Positions 7,481-15,940 of a DNA stretch of 64,000 nucleotides are shown here, in pieces (the stretch's first letter is position 1; the number at the start of each line of letters is the position of its first letter). This DNA is from Thermosphaera sp. (lineage in GTDB: Archaea > Thermoproteota > Thermoprotei_A > Sulfolobales > Desulfurococcaceae): assembly GCA_038827615.1 (NCBI GenBank), contig JAWBNK010000001.1, positions 372,290 through 436,289 of the forward strand. Reading direction: 5' to 3'. Position numbers and translations under genes: made by a program. Under the pieces are notes generated by a model, which was not told the DNA's origin, did no database searches, and was given only the letters and a program-made list of their open reading frames with translations.

Positions 7481-8294
7481 GAAGCATCACCACCACTATT
7501 ATGACTGCCAGGACTCCGGCGAAAACGATATTTCCCTGTCTTAATGCCAGGAACCTCAGGTTTTCAAAAGGTTTACTGAATGGCGTTGTTTGATCGATGT
7601 ATAGAACCCTTTCTTTCCTTAAACACTCGAGGAATTCCTTGTTAAACTCAACCAGGTCATTTGTGAAGACCCTGGTTGAAAGGATGAAGAACACGACTCC
7701 ATCATGGTATTTGTAAAGTATCCCAACGGGGAAAACCCTTATTGGCTCACCTAGGTCTAAAAACCCGTTTCCATTTGAATCTAAATATGAGAAGGGGGAG
7801 GTTTCGATCAAAACATTTTCTCCGCTCAAGTCAGAAGCATACGGCTTCCACAGTGAAACATTGCAATTGCAAACTCTGCTGTAACCTACAGGTTTGAAAC
7901 GGTCTCCCCGGTTGTATACCATGTCGTAAACTGTTTTACCGCTCGATACATGCTTCAACCCAAAAGCCTCTGCAATAGAATTCATGTATGACGGGTCACC
8001 CGTGACTATTAAAACGCCCCCTCTCTCTACAAAAACCGCTAGGTTCTCGGCGACCCTAGGGGAGGCTGGGCCGGTATTAGAGGTTATAATGATTGAAGTC
8101 GAAGGATCCACGGATGAGAACTCAGAAGGGTTTACTACGATTTTTCCATTAAACTCCCTCACGAGTTTTGAGAACCCAGTATCCCCCTCATTGAAAACCG
8201 AATATTCAATTGTTGAGGGAAAGACGATAATGCTGGCTGCTCCGAGGAGAGTCGAAACGGAAAGGATTAAGACTAAGTAATCAGCCATTCTCAT
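7461..8294 (-). CDS. DUF4350-like membrane protein
   Basis: A 277-residue protein with an N-terminal helix (about 4-22) and a C-terminal helix (about 250-270) enclosing an external alpha/beta domain. The core has NLAVFVERGGVLIVTGDPSYM, the glutamine-amidotransferase-like pattern of DUF4350 proteins, which in bacteria are found beside MoxR, DUF58 and DUF4129. SYLDSNGNGFLDLGEPI resembles a calcium-binding dockerin-like loop (Asp-x-Asn-x-Asn-Gly). The gene overlaps both neighbours (14 and 20 bases), so it is part of one transcript. The family assignment comes from the pattern and context, not from a search. Confidence 0.6.
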   Translation of the reverse strand: MRMADYLVLILSVSTLLGAASIIVFPSTIEYSVFNEGDTGFSKLVREFNGKIVVNPSEFSSVDPSTSIIITSNTGPASPRVAENLAVFVERGGVLIVTGDPSYMNSIAEAFGLKHVSSGKTVYDMVYNRGDRFKPVGYSRVCNCNVSLWKPYASDLSGENVLIETSPFSYLDSNGNGFLDLGEPIRVFPVGILYKYHDGVVFFILSTRVFTNDLVEFNKEFLECLRKERVLYIDQTTPFSKPFENLRFLALRQGNIVFAGVLAVIIVVVMLHARSRE

Positions 8295-10071
8295 AGTTCA
8301 ACACCTCCTCGACGAGCTCGTCCGCTTCTTCAATCTTTGGCTTTATCTTTCCATATAAATCCCTTTCGGCAAGGAGGAGCAGTTTTCGCAATATTTTTTT
8401 CAGTCCAGTACTAAGGGAGATTCGATCAAAGTGTTCCCTGAGAGTTTCAGCAATTCGGGGCGGATCAATGTTAAGCTTGTTTAAAGTCTCATAGTATATC
8501 TTAGCTATTAGCGACTTAGTCTCTAGGAGTCCTTTGAAATCACTAGTCTTCTCTGATTCTTGCCTAAGGGTTCCTCTGTTCCTCAAGGTCTTAATGTAGA
8601 AAGTGAAGACGGCCTCCCTCCTTCTAACAAACATGAATGCGAGTGTAAGTCCGTAACCCCAGATCACTGTTAATGATGGATTTATTATAAATAATGTAAA
8701 TCGTTCCTCGCAAACATCAAAACTGGGGTTTTCGGGTGTTGCAACGATGCGGATCTCAGAGCTAATTACTGGTACCCATGGAAAGCTTATCTCTGCTTCG
8801 ATGGATTGAGAAGTGTTCGTTTCTAATTCAACTCTTTGGGGCCTAACGATAGATATTTTGACTGGTAGAGAGGAAGGGTCTTCGAGTATTATTCTGAGTC
8901 TTATAGAGTTATGAAGAGTGGTTATGATTAAAGGGGTTTCAAGATGAATCGGTATTCTCTTTCTTGCTATTATTGCCGAGGATGTTATGTTTGCTGGTAG
9001 GGAAGCCTCGGTCATTTCCACACTTAATGTAATAGTTACCAATCCGGCCGAAGTATTGGAGGGATCTAGTGTGAGCACAACCTCGCGTTGCCCGGGAGTG
9101 AGGTTCAAGCTCGCTATCAAGCTGTTGTTGATAAATAATCTTCCAAAATACACGCCGTTAGACTGTATCTTTATTTTCAAAGAATCTCCCATGTATGCTA
9201 ATGGCGGATCTATCGTCATGTAAACCATGGGCTTACTCAACCTTAATTTAAAGAATTTAATCCCAACCACTTGCGAACCGTTTAAAGAACCCCTAGTTAT
9301 TATTAAAAGGTTGTTGTCCTCCTGAAGGCTTCTTAAATCAACCCTATTGCTCAGCTCATATAGAGATGGGATCTGAAACCATCCAGAATAATATCCCTCC
9401 TGGGGAATAAGTAACCCCTTTCCAATGATTTCGAATGTAGGCCAAAGAGCTATTTGAAACTCGTTCTGCATGATAATCTCCTTCTCCACCACGGAAATAT
9501 TGGCGTAGATGATATCTCCTGGCGAGAAGGAGAGTTTGTTAAGGCTTATCGATATAAAGTTCGATGCCCACGTCTCTGAGCTTACTAGCTCAATTAGTAT
9601 AGGGATTTTCTCCAGAACACTTTTGGCATGTATTGATGTTAAAGAGTTGATCGTCGAGAATAGCGTTTGATCGTTTATACAACTGCTTAACTGAACCATA
9701 TACGCCTTGACTGCATCTTCGAACCGGGCGTAAAACTCGCGTAGATTTGCCACTATTTCTAGTGGAGTTTTACTGACGTTTTTGCCGTGAATGTATTCTA
9801 CGCCTTCTAAATAGTTTAATAAGTAATTATATGTCTTAACGTGCCTTGATCTTAGCGGCTCTGGGAGGTTGATCCTTACCAGAATGCTTATTTCATCTCT
9901 TACACTGTAATCATCAGCGCTAACGCGTTCTAGCACGTTCCTCAACATTATTCCCAGAAACCTGCAGTCAACCTTTTCGTCAATTCCCTCAGCGGTAGCG
10001 CCATAACATAAAGCGGCGCACGCCATCATCAAGATCGATAAGGCAATAAAAAAGCGTGAGCTCCTTCTCAT
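8281..10071 (-). CDS. Exported protein with DUF4129-like cytoplasmic tail
   Basis: A 596-residue protein with a signal peptide (residues 1-25, ending near CYGATA) and a helical segment of about 150 residues. A set of immunoglobulin-like beta domains (about 190-460) precedes one membrane helix (about 465-482). A basic cytoplasmic region ends in a helical domain (KIYYETLNKLNIDPPRIAET, then a long Leu-rich helix) that resembles DUF4129, the C-terminal domain of TgpA-like proteins in MoxR-DUF58 clusters. The external part would bind or present a substrate, the tail would meet the MoxR/DUF58 machine; this is inference. No transglutaminase motif is present. It overlaps the next gene's start by 14 bases. 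Confidence 0.6.
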   Translation of the reverse strand: MRRSSRFFIALSILMMACAALCYGATAEGIDEKVDCRFLGIMLRNVLERVSADDYSVRDEISILVRINLPEPLRSRHVKTYNYLLNYLEGVEYIHGKNVSKTPLEIVANLREFYARFEDAVKAYMVQLSSCINDQTLFSTINSLTSIHAKSVLEKIPILIELVSSETWASNFISISLNKLSFSPGDIIYANISVVEKEIIMQNEFQIALWPTFEIIGKGLLIPQEGYYSGWFQIPSLYELSNRVDLRSLQEDNNLLIITRGSLNGSQVVGIKFFKLRLSKPMVYMTIDPPLAYMGDSLKIKIQSNGVYFGRLFINNSLIASLNLTPGQREVVLTLDPSNTSAGLVTITLSVEMTEASLPANITSSAIIARKRIPIHLETPLIITTLHNSIRLRIILEDPSSLPVKISIVRPQRVELETNTSQSIEAEISFPWVPVISSEIRIVATPENPSFDVCEERFTLFIINPSLTVIWGYGLTLAFMFVRRREAVFTFYIKTLRNRGTLRQESEKTSDFKGLLETKSLIAKIYYETLNKLNIDPPRIAETLREHFDRISLSTGLKKILRKLLLLAERDLYGKIKPKIEEADELVEEVLNYENG

Positions 10072-10322
10072 TTCACAATGACCTCTGAGATTCTAATACT
10101 TATTATAAGAATGAATAATGTGATTAAAGTCGCATGAAGAAGTTTCACGGGCAGAGCAGTACGCGGAAACGGTTTCACCAGCGCATACGATATGTAAAAG
10201 CATAATATATTTAGAGCTATGAAAGCATCTACTCTTTCTTCTCCTAGAAGAAGCAAAGCGGAGTTGAACAATGTAACCAAGGATACATACGTGATTAAAA
10301 ATGTCGAATATCTAGCGTTCAT
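10068..10322 (-). CDS. Small three-helix membrane protein
   Basis: An 84-residue, very hydrophobic protein with three probable helices (about residues 8-28, 32-50 and 60-80). It overlaps both neighbours by 4 bases (ATGA type), so it belongs firmly to the MoxR/archaeosortase operon. No family recognised; small membrane partners are usual in such clusters. Confidence 0.65.
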   Translation of the reverse strand: MNARYSTFLITYVSLVTLFNSALLLLGEERVDAFIALNILCFYISYALVKPFPRTALPVKLLHATLITLFILIISIRISEVIVK

Positions 10323-11005
10323 GGCTGATCAACCACTTGGTAGATCAGCTCCATTGAGTCTGGCGAGGAGGTCTGGCGAACAAGTTTTACAGAGTTATTA
10401 ACAAGTCTTGCAACCACTATACTTGTGATGATATTTGACATATTAATCGGATATTTAGCCTGGTCCTTCACGAACTCTGGAAGACCCTCCATTAATACCC
10501 TTATAATGGATCCATTTACATTAACCTTTACTCTCTCGCATAGACCCAGCTCGTCTGCCAATACTTCGAGAAGCGATGATTCGAGATCTGCTTGCTGATC
10601 TGTTGCCGTGGAAGTGTTCTCTAGGATGCTGGCTGTAGGAATAGTGAATACGGGCTGTCCCATTTGAACAGAGAGCCCGGGATATGGTTGTGGAGGGATA
10701 TAGCTTTTTGAAACGACGACATAGTAATTACTCGGGGTTTTCAACACGGATATTTTCCCATCTAGCAAATCAGCCTCTTCAATAATCGTAGTTAGGCAAC
10801 TAGTAGCTAGCTTGGCGTACTCTTGGAGAACGTTCAAGAAGTTTTCAGTAGTCGTGAAGCTGGAGTACATGATCGTTAAGCCGACTACAACGATTGACGC
10901 TGATACCCCTGTGAGACCTGAATCGCCGTATGTGACTGAATACAGCAAAAAGACCGTAGATATGAGTATTATTGAGAGGCCTAGTCCGAAAAGGCGCTTG
11001 TTCAA
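10319..11005 (-). CDS. Membrane-anchored protein of the MoxR operon
   Basis: A 228-residue protein with two N-terminal helices (about 5-23 and 33-52) followed by a soluble alpha/beta domain (ATSCLTTIIEEADLLDGKIS; SNYYVVVSKSYIPPQPYPG; LADELGLCERVKV). The short loop between the helices places the soluble part on the cytoplasmic side, where it could contact MoxR. ATG start, 4-base overlaps with both neighbours. Not assigned to a family; it is likely specific to this type of cluster. Confidence 0.65.
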   Translation of the reverse strand: MNKRLFGLGLSIILISTVFLLYSVTYGDSGLTGVSASIVVVGLTIMYSSFTTTENFLNVLQEYAKLATSCLTTIIEEADLLDGKISVLKTPSNYYVVVSKSYIPPQPYPGLSVQMGQPVFTIPTASILENTSTATDQQADLESSLLEVLADELGLCERVKVNVNGSIIRVLMEGLPEFVKDQAKYPINMSNIITSIVVARLVNNSVKLVRQTSSPDSMELIYQVVDQP

Positions 11006-11652
11006 ACAAACACCCCTGGGATGGTGATTTTAAACACCACGTCTATCGCTATGTAGTCTATCTTTTTAAAGTCCTTGAGATAAAGGACTACTTTTATGAT
11101 TGATGCAGTGATATTATAAATCAGGAATGTGTTTGACACATAGAAAACGGGGGATAGGCTCAAAGCCGCCGCGAACAAGGCCTGCGAAAATAAAACTCTT
11201 GGCTGATAACCATGCAGGCTAGCTAGACTTCTACCGGCGAGGGAGTCCATTAATGCTAGAAGGACGAATCTTGCAGGGGTGGAGCATCCGACGAGACTGC
11301 TTATGAAGGCGCTTAAAAGTATCAATGGTGGTGTTGCATAGGTAAACAAACCTCTTAGAACAGGCATGTCCCAGAACAAAACTGTTAATGTAAAGAATAA
11401 AATTATTAATGATAGATCTTGCAGTAGACTATCTAAACCTAAATAATTGAATATTAAGTAGGAGAGGGCCGTCCAGAAGAGGGGAGTGTAGTAACTAACA
11501 TACTCGCTTGGAGTTTTGAATAAAACCATATAGTTGACCGCGAATATGATCATCATTAACGTTAACACCATAATTAGAAGAACCTGATTAAACATTAATG
11601 TGAGGATGTCGATGATTATGATGGATAAAGCTATCAATACTAACTCGATCAT
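11002..11652 (-). CDS. Polytopic membrane protein of the MoxR operon
   Basis: A 216-residue protein made almost entirely of hydrophobic helices (about six), with short loops and no recognisable catalytic motif. It starts 4 bases after the MoxR stop and its stop overlaps the next gene, so co-expression is near certain. It may be a membrane platform of the system; no family recognised. Confidence 0.68.
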   Translation of the reverse strand: MIELVLIALSIIIIDILTLMFNQVLLIMVLTLMMIIFAVNYMVLFKTPSEYVSYYTPLFWTALSYLIFNYLGLDSLLQDLSLIILFFTLTVLFWDMPVLRGLFTYATPPLILLSAFISSLVGCSTPARFVLLALMDSLAGRSLASLHGYQPRVLFSQALFAAALSLSPVFYVSNTFLIYNITASIIKVVLYLKDFKKIDYIAIDVVFKITIPGVFV

Positions 11653-11656
11653 TATC

Positions 11657-12598
11657 TCACTTTGGAACCGGCACTTTGTTCAATGCTTCATCAATGATCG
11701 AATCGATGTTAATCCCCTCCAGTTCGTATTCCTCCTTGATTCTTACCCGGTGTGATATCACGGGATCTGCTAGCTTCTTCACATCATCCGGTATTACATA
11801 ATCTCTATTATCCATTAAGGCATACACTCTGCTTACCCTCATCAAGTGAATGCTTGCACGATGAGAAGGACCGAATGCGACAGCCTCATGGCTTCTCAAG
11901 TATCCTATTAGTGACGCGATATAGTTCACAATCAGCTTATCCACGTGTATTAATTGGGGGAGCGAGGCGGCAACCTGTACAAGCTCCTGGGGCTTAGTAA
12001 CTTGGTCTATGGGGAGCTCCAAGATTACATCCGATTTTTCAATTATTTCCTCTTCTTCCTCTATGGGGTTATAATAGCTCTTGATAGATGTTGCGAACCT
12101 ATCTAGGAGTGTTTCGAGGACTTGGTATGGTGCCGTCGCCAGTTTCGTCGGAACCTGTGTCCCTATGACCATGAAGGGTTTAGGTAGAGGGTATCTCACC
12201 CCATCAACAGTGACCTGGTTCTCTTGCATAGCTTCCAGCATGGCGGATTGTGAACGGGTTGGCGCCCTATTAAGCTCGTCAAATAACAAGATGTTCGAGA
12301 ACACGGGTCCTTTGACGAACTCCCTAGACCCGTCAAGTCTGTAGATGTGAAAACCGAGAATATCCGATGGGAGAATATCAGGGTGTCCTTGGATGCGCGC
12401 GTATTCTCCCCCAATAGCTTTCGCCAGCGCTTTTCCGAGAAGGGTCTTTCCAGTGCCTGGATACCCCTCTATGAGCAGGTGTCCGTTTGCGACGAGAGTT
12501 GCTACGGATAGCTTCACTATCTCCTCTTTGCCCACATATACTCTCCTTATCTCTTTCACCACTTCGTTTACCAGTGATCTAGCGCTGTCGAAATCCAA
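11657..12598 (-). CDS. MoxR-family AAA+ ATPase
   Basis: The MoxR chaperone-like ATPase would use ATP to remodel or activate membrane or exported proteins. Visible: Walker A GYPGTGKT (45-52), Walker B LLFDE (104-108), sensor region MVIGTQVP, the helix-2 insert region with Met-rich AMLEAMQE, and the C-terminal lid with FGPSHRAS. At 313 residues the length is normal. The gene lies 7 bases after the archaeosortase stop and 4 bases before the next gene, in the middle of the operon with DUF58, DUF4129-like and DUF4350-like genes, the classical partners of MoxR. Confidence 0.95.
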   Translation of the reverse strand: MDFDSARSLVNEVVKEIRRVYVGKEEIVKLSVATLVANGHLLIEGYPGTGKTLLGKALAKAIGGEYARIQGHPDILPSDILGFHIYRLDGSREFVKGPVFSNILLFDELNRAPTRSQSAMLEAMQENQVTVDGVRYPLPKPFMVIGTQVPTKLATAPYQVLETLLDRFATSIKSYYNPIEEEEEIIEKSDVILELPIDQVTKPQELVQVAASLPQLIHVDKLIVNYIASLIGYLRSHEAVAFGPSHRASIHLMRVSRVYALMDNRDYVIPDDVKKLADPVISHRVRIKEEYELEGINIDSIIDEALNKVPVPK

Positions 12599-12605
12599 GG
12601 AGTAC

Positions 12606-14276
12606 TCACCGGCGGCTCTTTCGCCACGTATTTATGATAAGAGAAGTGACCATTATTAAAAAGTATGCGATCGCACTTATCGTTGTTACATAGTAAGCCA
12701 GGGTAGCGTAATGTAGCATTTCAAATTTTGTCGGAGAACTACCTCCCGAAGTAATCCATAAGGATGAAAACAACCTGACCGCCTCGTTTTCAACGATATC
12801 GGTATTCGAAGCAGGAATTGGCGCGAAGATGGATAGCCTGAAATATATTGGGATGTTTTCACCCTCCACCTTAATCATCACCTTTCTTAGAACATAAGAG
12901 AGCAGGTAATGATTTACGCCATCCCATACCCGTATGAAACTGATGGACTCCCCCTCGATACTTCTTGTCCAGGAATCAACAATCTTGAATCCTTGTAACG
13001 TTAGGCAGAACTGCCAAGTATGTAGCCGCGCCGGAGTATCCACTATTTCAATATATCCAGTGTAGGTGACGCTTTTGTTTACTAAAAACGTGATTCTGAA
13101 CACTTTCAAAGCTCCTAAGACCCTTGTTAAAAAATCATCGTAACTCTCTTTGACAAAGGTCACATCCGAAGAGTTGAGGAGGTATTTGGATGGACTGTTA
13201 AGAAGGTCGTTGAGGCTATCTACTAAGATCTCTGCCTCGTTATTTGGATACGTGCTCACAGCCTCCACGTGCTTTAGGATGCCCATGTATGTGATAGATA
13301 TAGTCATTGCTAATAGAAGGGAGGCTATCATCACTCGCGGGCTAACTCCTTCTATATGAAGCGGAATTTTAAATTGAAAAACCCTGGGCCCCAGGATTTT
13401 CCTGATGATGACTACAGCAGTTGCTGCTGACACAGACGCATATATTATAGAGGGTGAATAGTGAAATAGCGTCAAACCGGTCTCTGGATCAATCAGCTTT
13501 ACAGCAATTATCACTAAAATTACTCTGAGAACGTTTCCCGCGAACCCGATTAGAAGTGAGGTCAGGAGAGAGGCCACTGATGCGTAAACCTTTTTCCTCG
13601 CGCCTCCGGTTGATGCAACAGTTAAGTAGAGAAGAATCGGAAAAACCGATAAAATGGTAGAGATCGTAACGATTCCAGTACACGCGACCTCAACACTGAG
13701 GGATACGGATCCCTTATGTGTTTCAACTACTATTTGAGAGAACCCGGGGCCCTCAACATACATGGACCCCGTAGTAAAAGCAGCGACCCAACCGACCACC
13801 CTTGATAAAGGCGGAGTGAAACTGTCTATGATGAAAGTAGGGATGGGCGTTAGGAAGAATATTGATGCAAGGGGGATCAGATCCACGGGCCTGTTTGGAT
13901 CGTACACCAAGATCACGAGTGATAGAAAAAGCCATGAAAAACTGAAACCCAGAAGTTGCATCTGCAATTCAATCACGAGGTACGAGGTCAAGTAAAAGAT
14001 GAGGGAAAGCGAGATAAAACACAGCGATAGTATAATTTTACTTATGCGCACGCTGTAGGAGAAACCAACTTGTCGTAGACTCAAGTAGAGCGTGTTTATA
14101 GTGGATACTATTACGGGAATGAGATAGCTATATTCCTCCACGAGCATGAGCTTGGTTATACCTTGAGAGTAGTTTTTGTAAATAGTTGTTAGGAAAAGGG
14201 AGAGTATCATCATGATTATGGAGAATCCTATAGTGACGTTCGCCCTGTATCTTAAAACTTCTTCTACTCTCGACAT
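12606..14276 (-). CDS. Archaeosortase/exosortase-like enzyme fused to an EpsI-like external domain
   Basis: Archaeosortases are membrane transpeptidases that process C-terminal sorting signals of surface proteins. Residues 1-330 hold about eight to ten hydrophobic helices and the three expected catalytic sites: Cys199 in EVACTGI, Arg251 in AGNVLRV and His272 in LFHYSPS. Residues about 330-515 are external and include LHTWQFCLTLQGF (Trp421, Cys424), VWDGVNHYLLSYVLR and LSIFAPIPAS, resembling EpsI/DUF3485, the exosortase partner that is sometimes fused to the enzyme in bacteria. One last helix (about 523-545) anchors the C-terminus. It is the first gene of the operon before MoxR, with a TATA box 20-25 bases before the ATG, so translation may be leaderless. 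The enzyme call is strong on the Cys/Arg/His set; the EpsI part is inference. Confidence 0.8.
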   Translation of the reverse strand: MSRVEEVLRYRANVTIGFSIIMMILSLFLTTIYKNYSQGITKLMLVEEYSYLIPVIVSTINTLYLSLRQVGFSYSVRISKIILSLCFISLSLIFYLTSYLVIELQMQLLGFSFSWLFLSLVILVYDPNRPVDLIPLASIFFLTPIPTFIIDSFTPPLSRVVGWVAAFTTGSMYVEGPGFSQIVVETHKGSVSLSVEVACTGIVTISTILSVFPILLYLTVASTGGARKKVYASVASLLTSLLIGFAGNVLRVILVIIAVKLIDPETGLTLFHYSPSIIYASVSAATAVVIIRKILGPRVFQFKIPLHIEGVSPRVMIASLLLAMTISITYMGILKHVEAVSTYPNNEAEILVDSLNDLLNSPSKYLLNSSDVTFVKESYDDFLTRVLGALKVFRITFLVNKSVTYTGYIEIVDTPARLHTWQFCLTLQGFKIVDSWTRSIEGESISFIRVWDGVNHYLLSYVLRKVMIKVEGENIPIYFRLSIFAPIPASNTDIVENEAVRLFSSLWITSGGSSPTKFEMLHYATLAYYVTTISAIAYFLIMVTSLIINTWRKSRR

Positions 14277-14294
14277 TTCCCAGCCATCCCGTGA

Positions 14295-14302
14295 ATTTAT
14301 AT
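14295..14302 (-). promoter_or_regulatory. TATA box of the archaeosortase-MoxR operon
   Basis: On the minus strand ATATAAAT lies about 23 bases before the ATG at 14276, so transcription should begin at or within a few bases of the start codon. No ribosome site is needed if the message is leaderless. Confidence 0.5.
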
Positions 14303-14367
14303 CATTGTTATTCCTTTCGACAGTCGATTGGGAGTTATACAGCTTTTTCCAATAAAGGCTTAATGAA

Positions 14368-14817
14368 TTATTTAACTCTTGACCTCTTGACGATCCATTT
14401 CCTTCTTGTTTTAAACCAGACCAGGGCCCAGACTCGCGGGAGGAACACGTATGTTAGAATAGGTATTGAGATTAAACCTAATATTGTTACGGTTACTTCT
14501 AGGTTTCTCCAGAAGATGAAACTAGGATAATTCTCCTCTAATCTATCAATAAATATCCCAGCCAGGGTGAGATTACCTGTAATCCACTCTTTTTCCTCAA
14601 TAGTTAGTTCGCCTTTATTCAGCAGGCTGAGGGCGTTGCTAATGTATTGTTCGGCCTCAGAAGTGTTCATTCCAACGATACTTAGTTTTTTCAATCTTCT
14701 AGCGTAGGATTCTATGATTGATAAATATTCTTGTTCATCACTGGTTACCTCTTCCCGGGGCAGGTAGGCGGAGATGCTACCGAGCAATATTAGACATAAT
14801 AGTATACCCCGTATCAA
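14368..14817 (-). CDS. Small exported membrane-anchored protein
   Basis: A 149-residue protein with a signal peptide (about 1-17), a helical external stretch (SIIESYARRLKKL; EAEQYISNALSLL), one membrane helix (about 108-128) and a strongly basic cytoplasmic end (RRKWIVKRSRVK). The single C-terminal helix plus basic tail is the general shape of a sortase-type substrate, but the consensus of known archaeosortase signals (PGF) is not seen. It lies 91 bases upstream of the archaeosortase gene on the same strand. TTG start after AAGGG. Function unknown. Confidence 0.6.
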   Translation of the reverse strand: MIRGILLCLILLGSISAYLPREEVTSDEQEYLSIIESYARRLKKLSIVGMNTSEAEQYISNALSLLNKGELTIEEKEWITGNLTLAGIFIDRLEENYPSFIFWRNLEVTVTILGLISIPILTYVFLPRVWALVWFKTRRKWIVKRSRVK

Positions 14818-14896
14818 CCCTTATCCTCTCCTCCAATCACATGAAAACTACGAAGATCATTACATGGAATAAGGATTTTAATCTCACTCTCGAGGC

Positions 14897-15526
14897 TTAG
14901 TCAACGCATGAGTTATATATCTTGGCGAAGGCTTGAACCTGGTCTAAGAAGTCAACCAGTCTCTTTTTCTCTATTTTCTTCTTCATTTCTCTGAACTCCC
15001 TCTCAATATTCTCTCTACAACGAGGGTCTGCCTTGGCATGGAGGGCCTCATTAAGGTCTTTAATTATTTTTTTCTCTAACTCTTTCAAGTAGTATATTGA
15101 TTGCTCGAATTGACATATTAAGGTTGAAATGTAGAGGGCGTGGATGAGCCTCACGATGGGTTTCGATTCCTGAAGAGGTAGAGATAAGCTCACCTTATAT
15201 ATTCGTGCATCCACGTTCTCTCGAGACGTAAGTATTTTGTTCAATTCTTTAAGGGTTTCCGCAAAGCCGTGAGCATCCTTACAGAAGGCATGGGTGATTT
15301 GAGAGCCAATAACCATCAGCCTGCAACCATGGGATACGCCGTGGATTTCTACGTAAAGAGGATAATTTCCCGACTCCTTCATTAAGAACTCAAGGATTTT
15401 CATCCCCGGTTGGGATAGATTTATTATTATCGAAAACTCAAGCCTCTCGCTTAGAGCATCGAATGGTAGAAGCTCGAAACACGTCTTAAAATTCGGTGCT
15501 AGAACTAATCTACTACTTTCAGCCAA
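14897..15526 (-). CDS. Conserved-looking protein of unknown function
   Basis: A 209-residue soluble protein: an N-terminal alpha/beta part (residues 1-115, with five or six strands) and a helical C-terminal part with a charged coiled coil (REMKKKIEKKRLVDFLDQV). Cysteines are scattered and do not form a metal motif. TTG start at 15526. No membrane segment and no recognised family. The next gene upstream lies about 100 bases away. Confidence 0.55.
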   Translation of the reverse strand: MAESSRLVLAPNFKTCFELLPFDALSERLEFSIIINLSQPGMKILEFLMKESGNYPLYVEIHGVSHGCRLMVIGSQITHAFCKDAHGFAETLKELNKILTSRENVDARIYKVSLSLPLQESKPIVRLIHALYISTLICQFEQSIYYLKELEKKIIKDLNEALHAKADPRCRENIEREFREMKKKIEKKRLVDFLDQVQAFAKIYNSCVD

Positions 15527-15628
15527 TTTGGACTCAACCTTAGAGTTAAATTTTATCTTTGTTAAATAAAAATATTTCAGGCAACTCTTTGTTAGAGTGG
15601 GTTGAAACGATCGTGAAACAATCTAGGA

Positions 15629-15928
15629 TCATCGGCTCTTTATGAAATCCTCGCAACCATCCTGCATCTCGCTCTCAATCAATTGGGATTTGGCGAACCC
15701 CTTCTTTACATCCGGTAGAGTCTTGGATACGAGAATAATTGATTTCCTCGTTGGATGTATTGCAGTTGAAGCGTAAGCTCTTACCAGTGCTGCAACGACC
15801 GCTTCCTGCAATATAATCACCTGATCCTTCAGCTCGATGACAAACCTAGTGTGAACGTGTCCTGAAGGAATGCATGCTATTACTTTCTCAACGTCCTCGT
15901 TCCGGTAGATTTTGATCGGCTTTTCCAA
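15629..15928 (-). CDS. Small protein of unknown function
   Basis: About 99 residues with an alpha/beta pattern: GHVHTRFVIELKDQVIILQEAVVAALVRAY, then THPTRKS-like turns and IILVSKTLPDVKKG. The TTG at 15928, five bases behind GGGTGA, is preferred to a GTG nine bases earlier. It follows the stop of the 284-residue gene by about a dozen bases, so the two form an operon. No family recognised. Confidence 0.55.
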   Translation of the reverse strand: MEKPIKIYRNEDVEKVIACIPSGHVHTRFVIELKDQVIILQEAVVAALVRAYASTAIHPTRKSIILVSKTLPDVKKGFAKSQLIESEMQDGCEDFIKSR

Positions 15929-15940
15929 GATGGTCACCCG

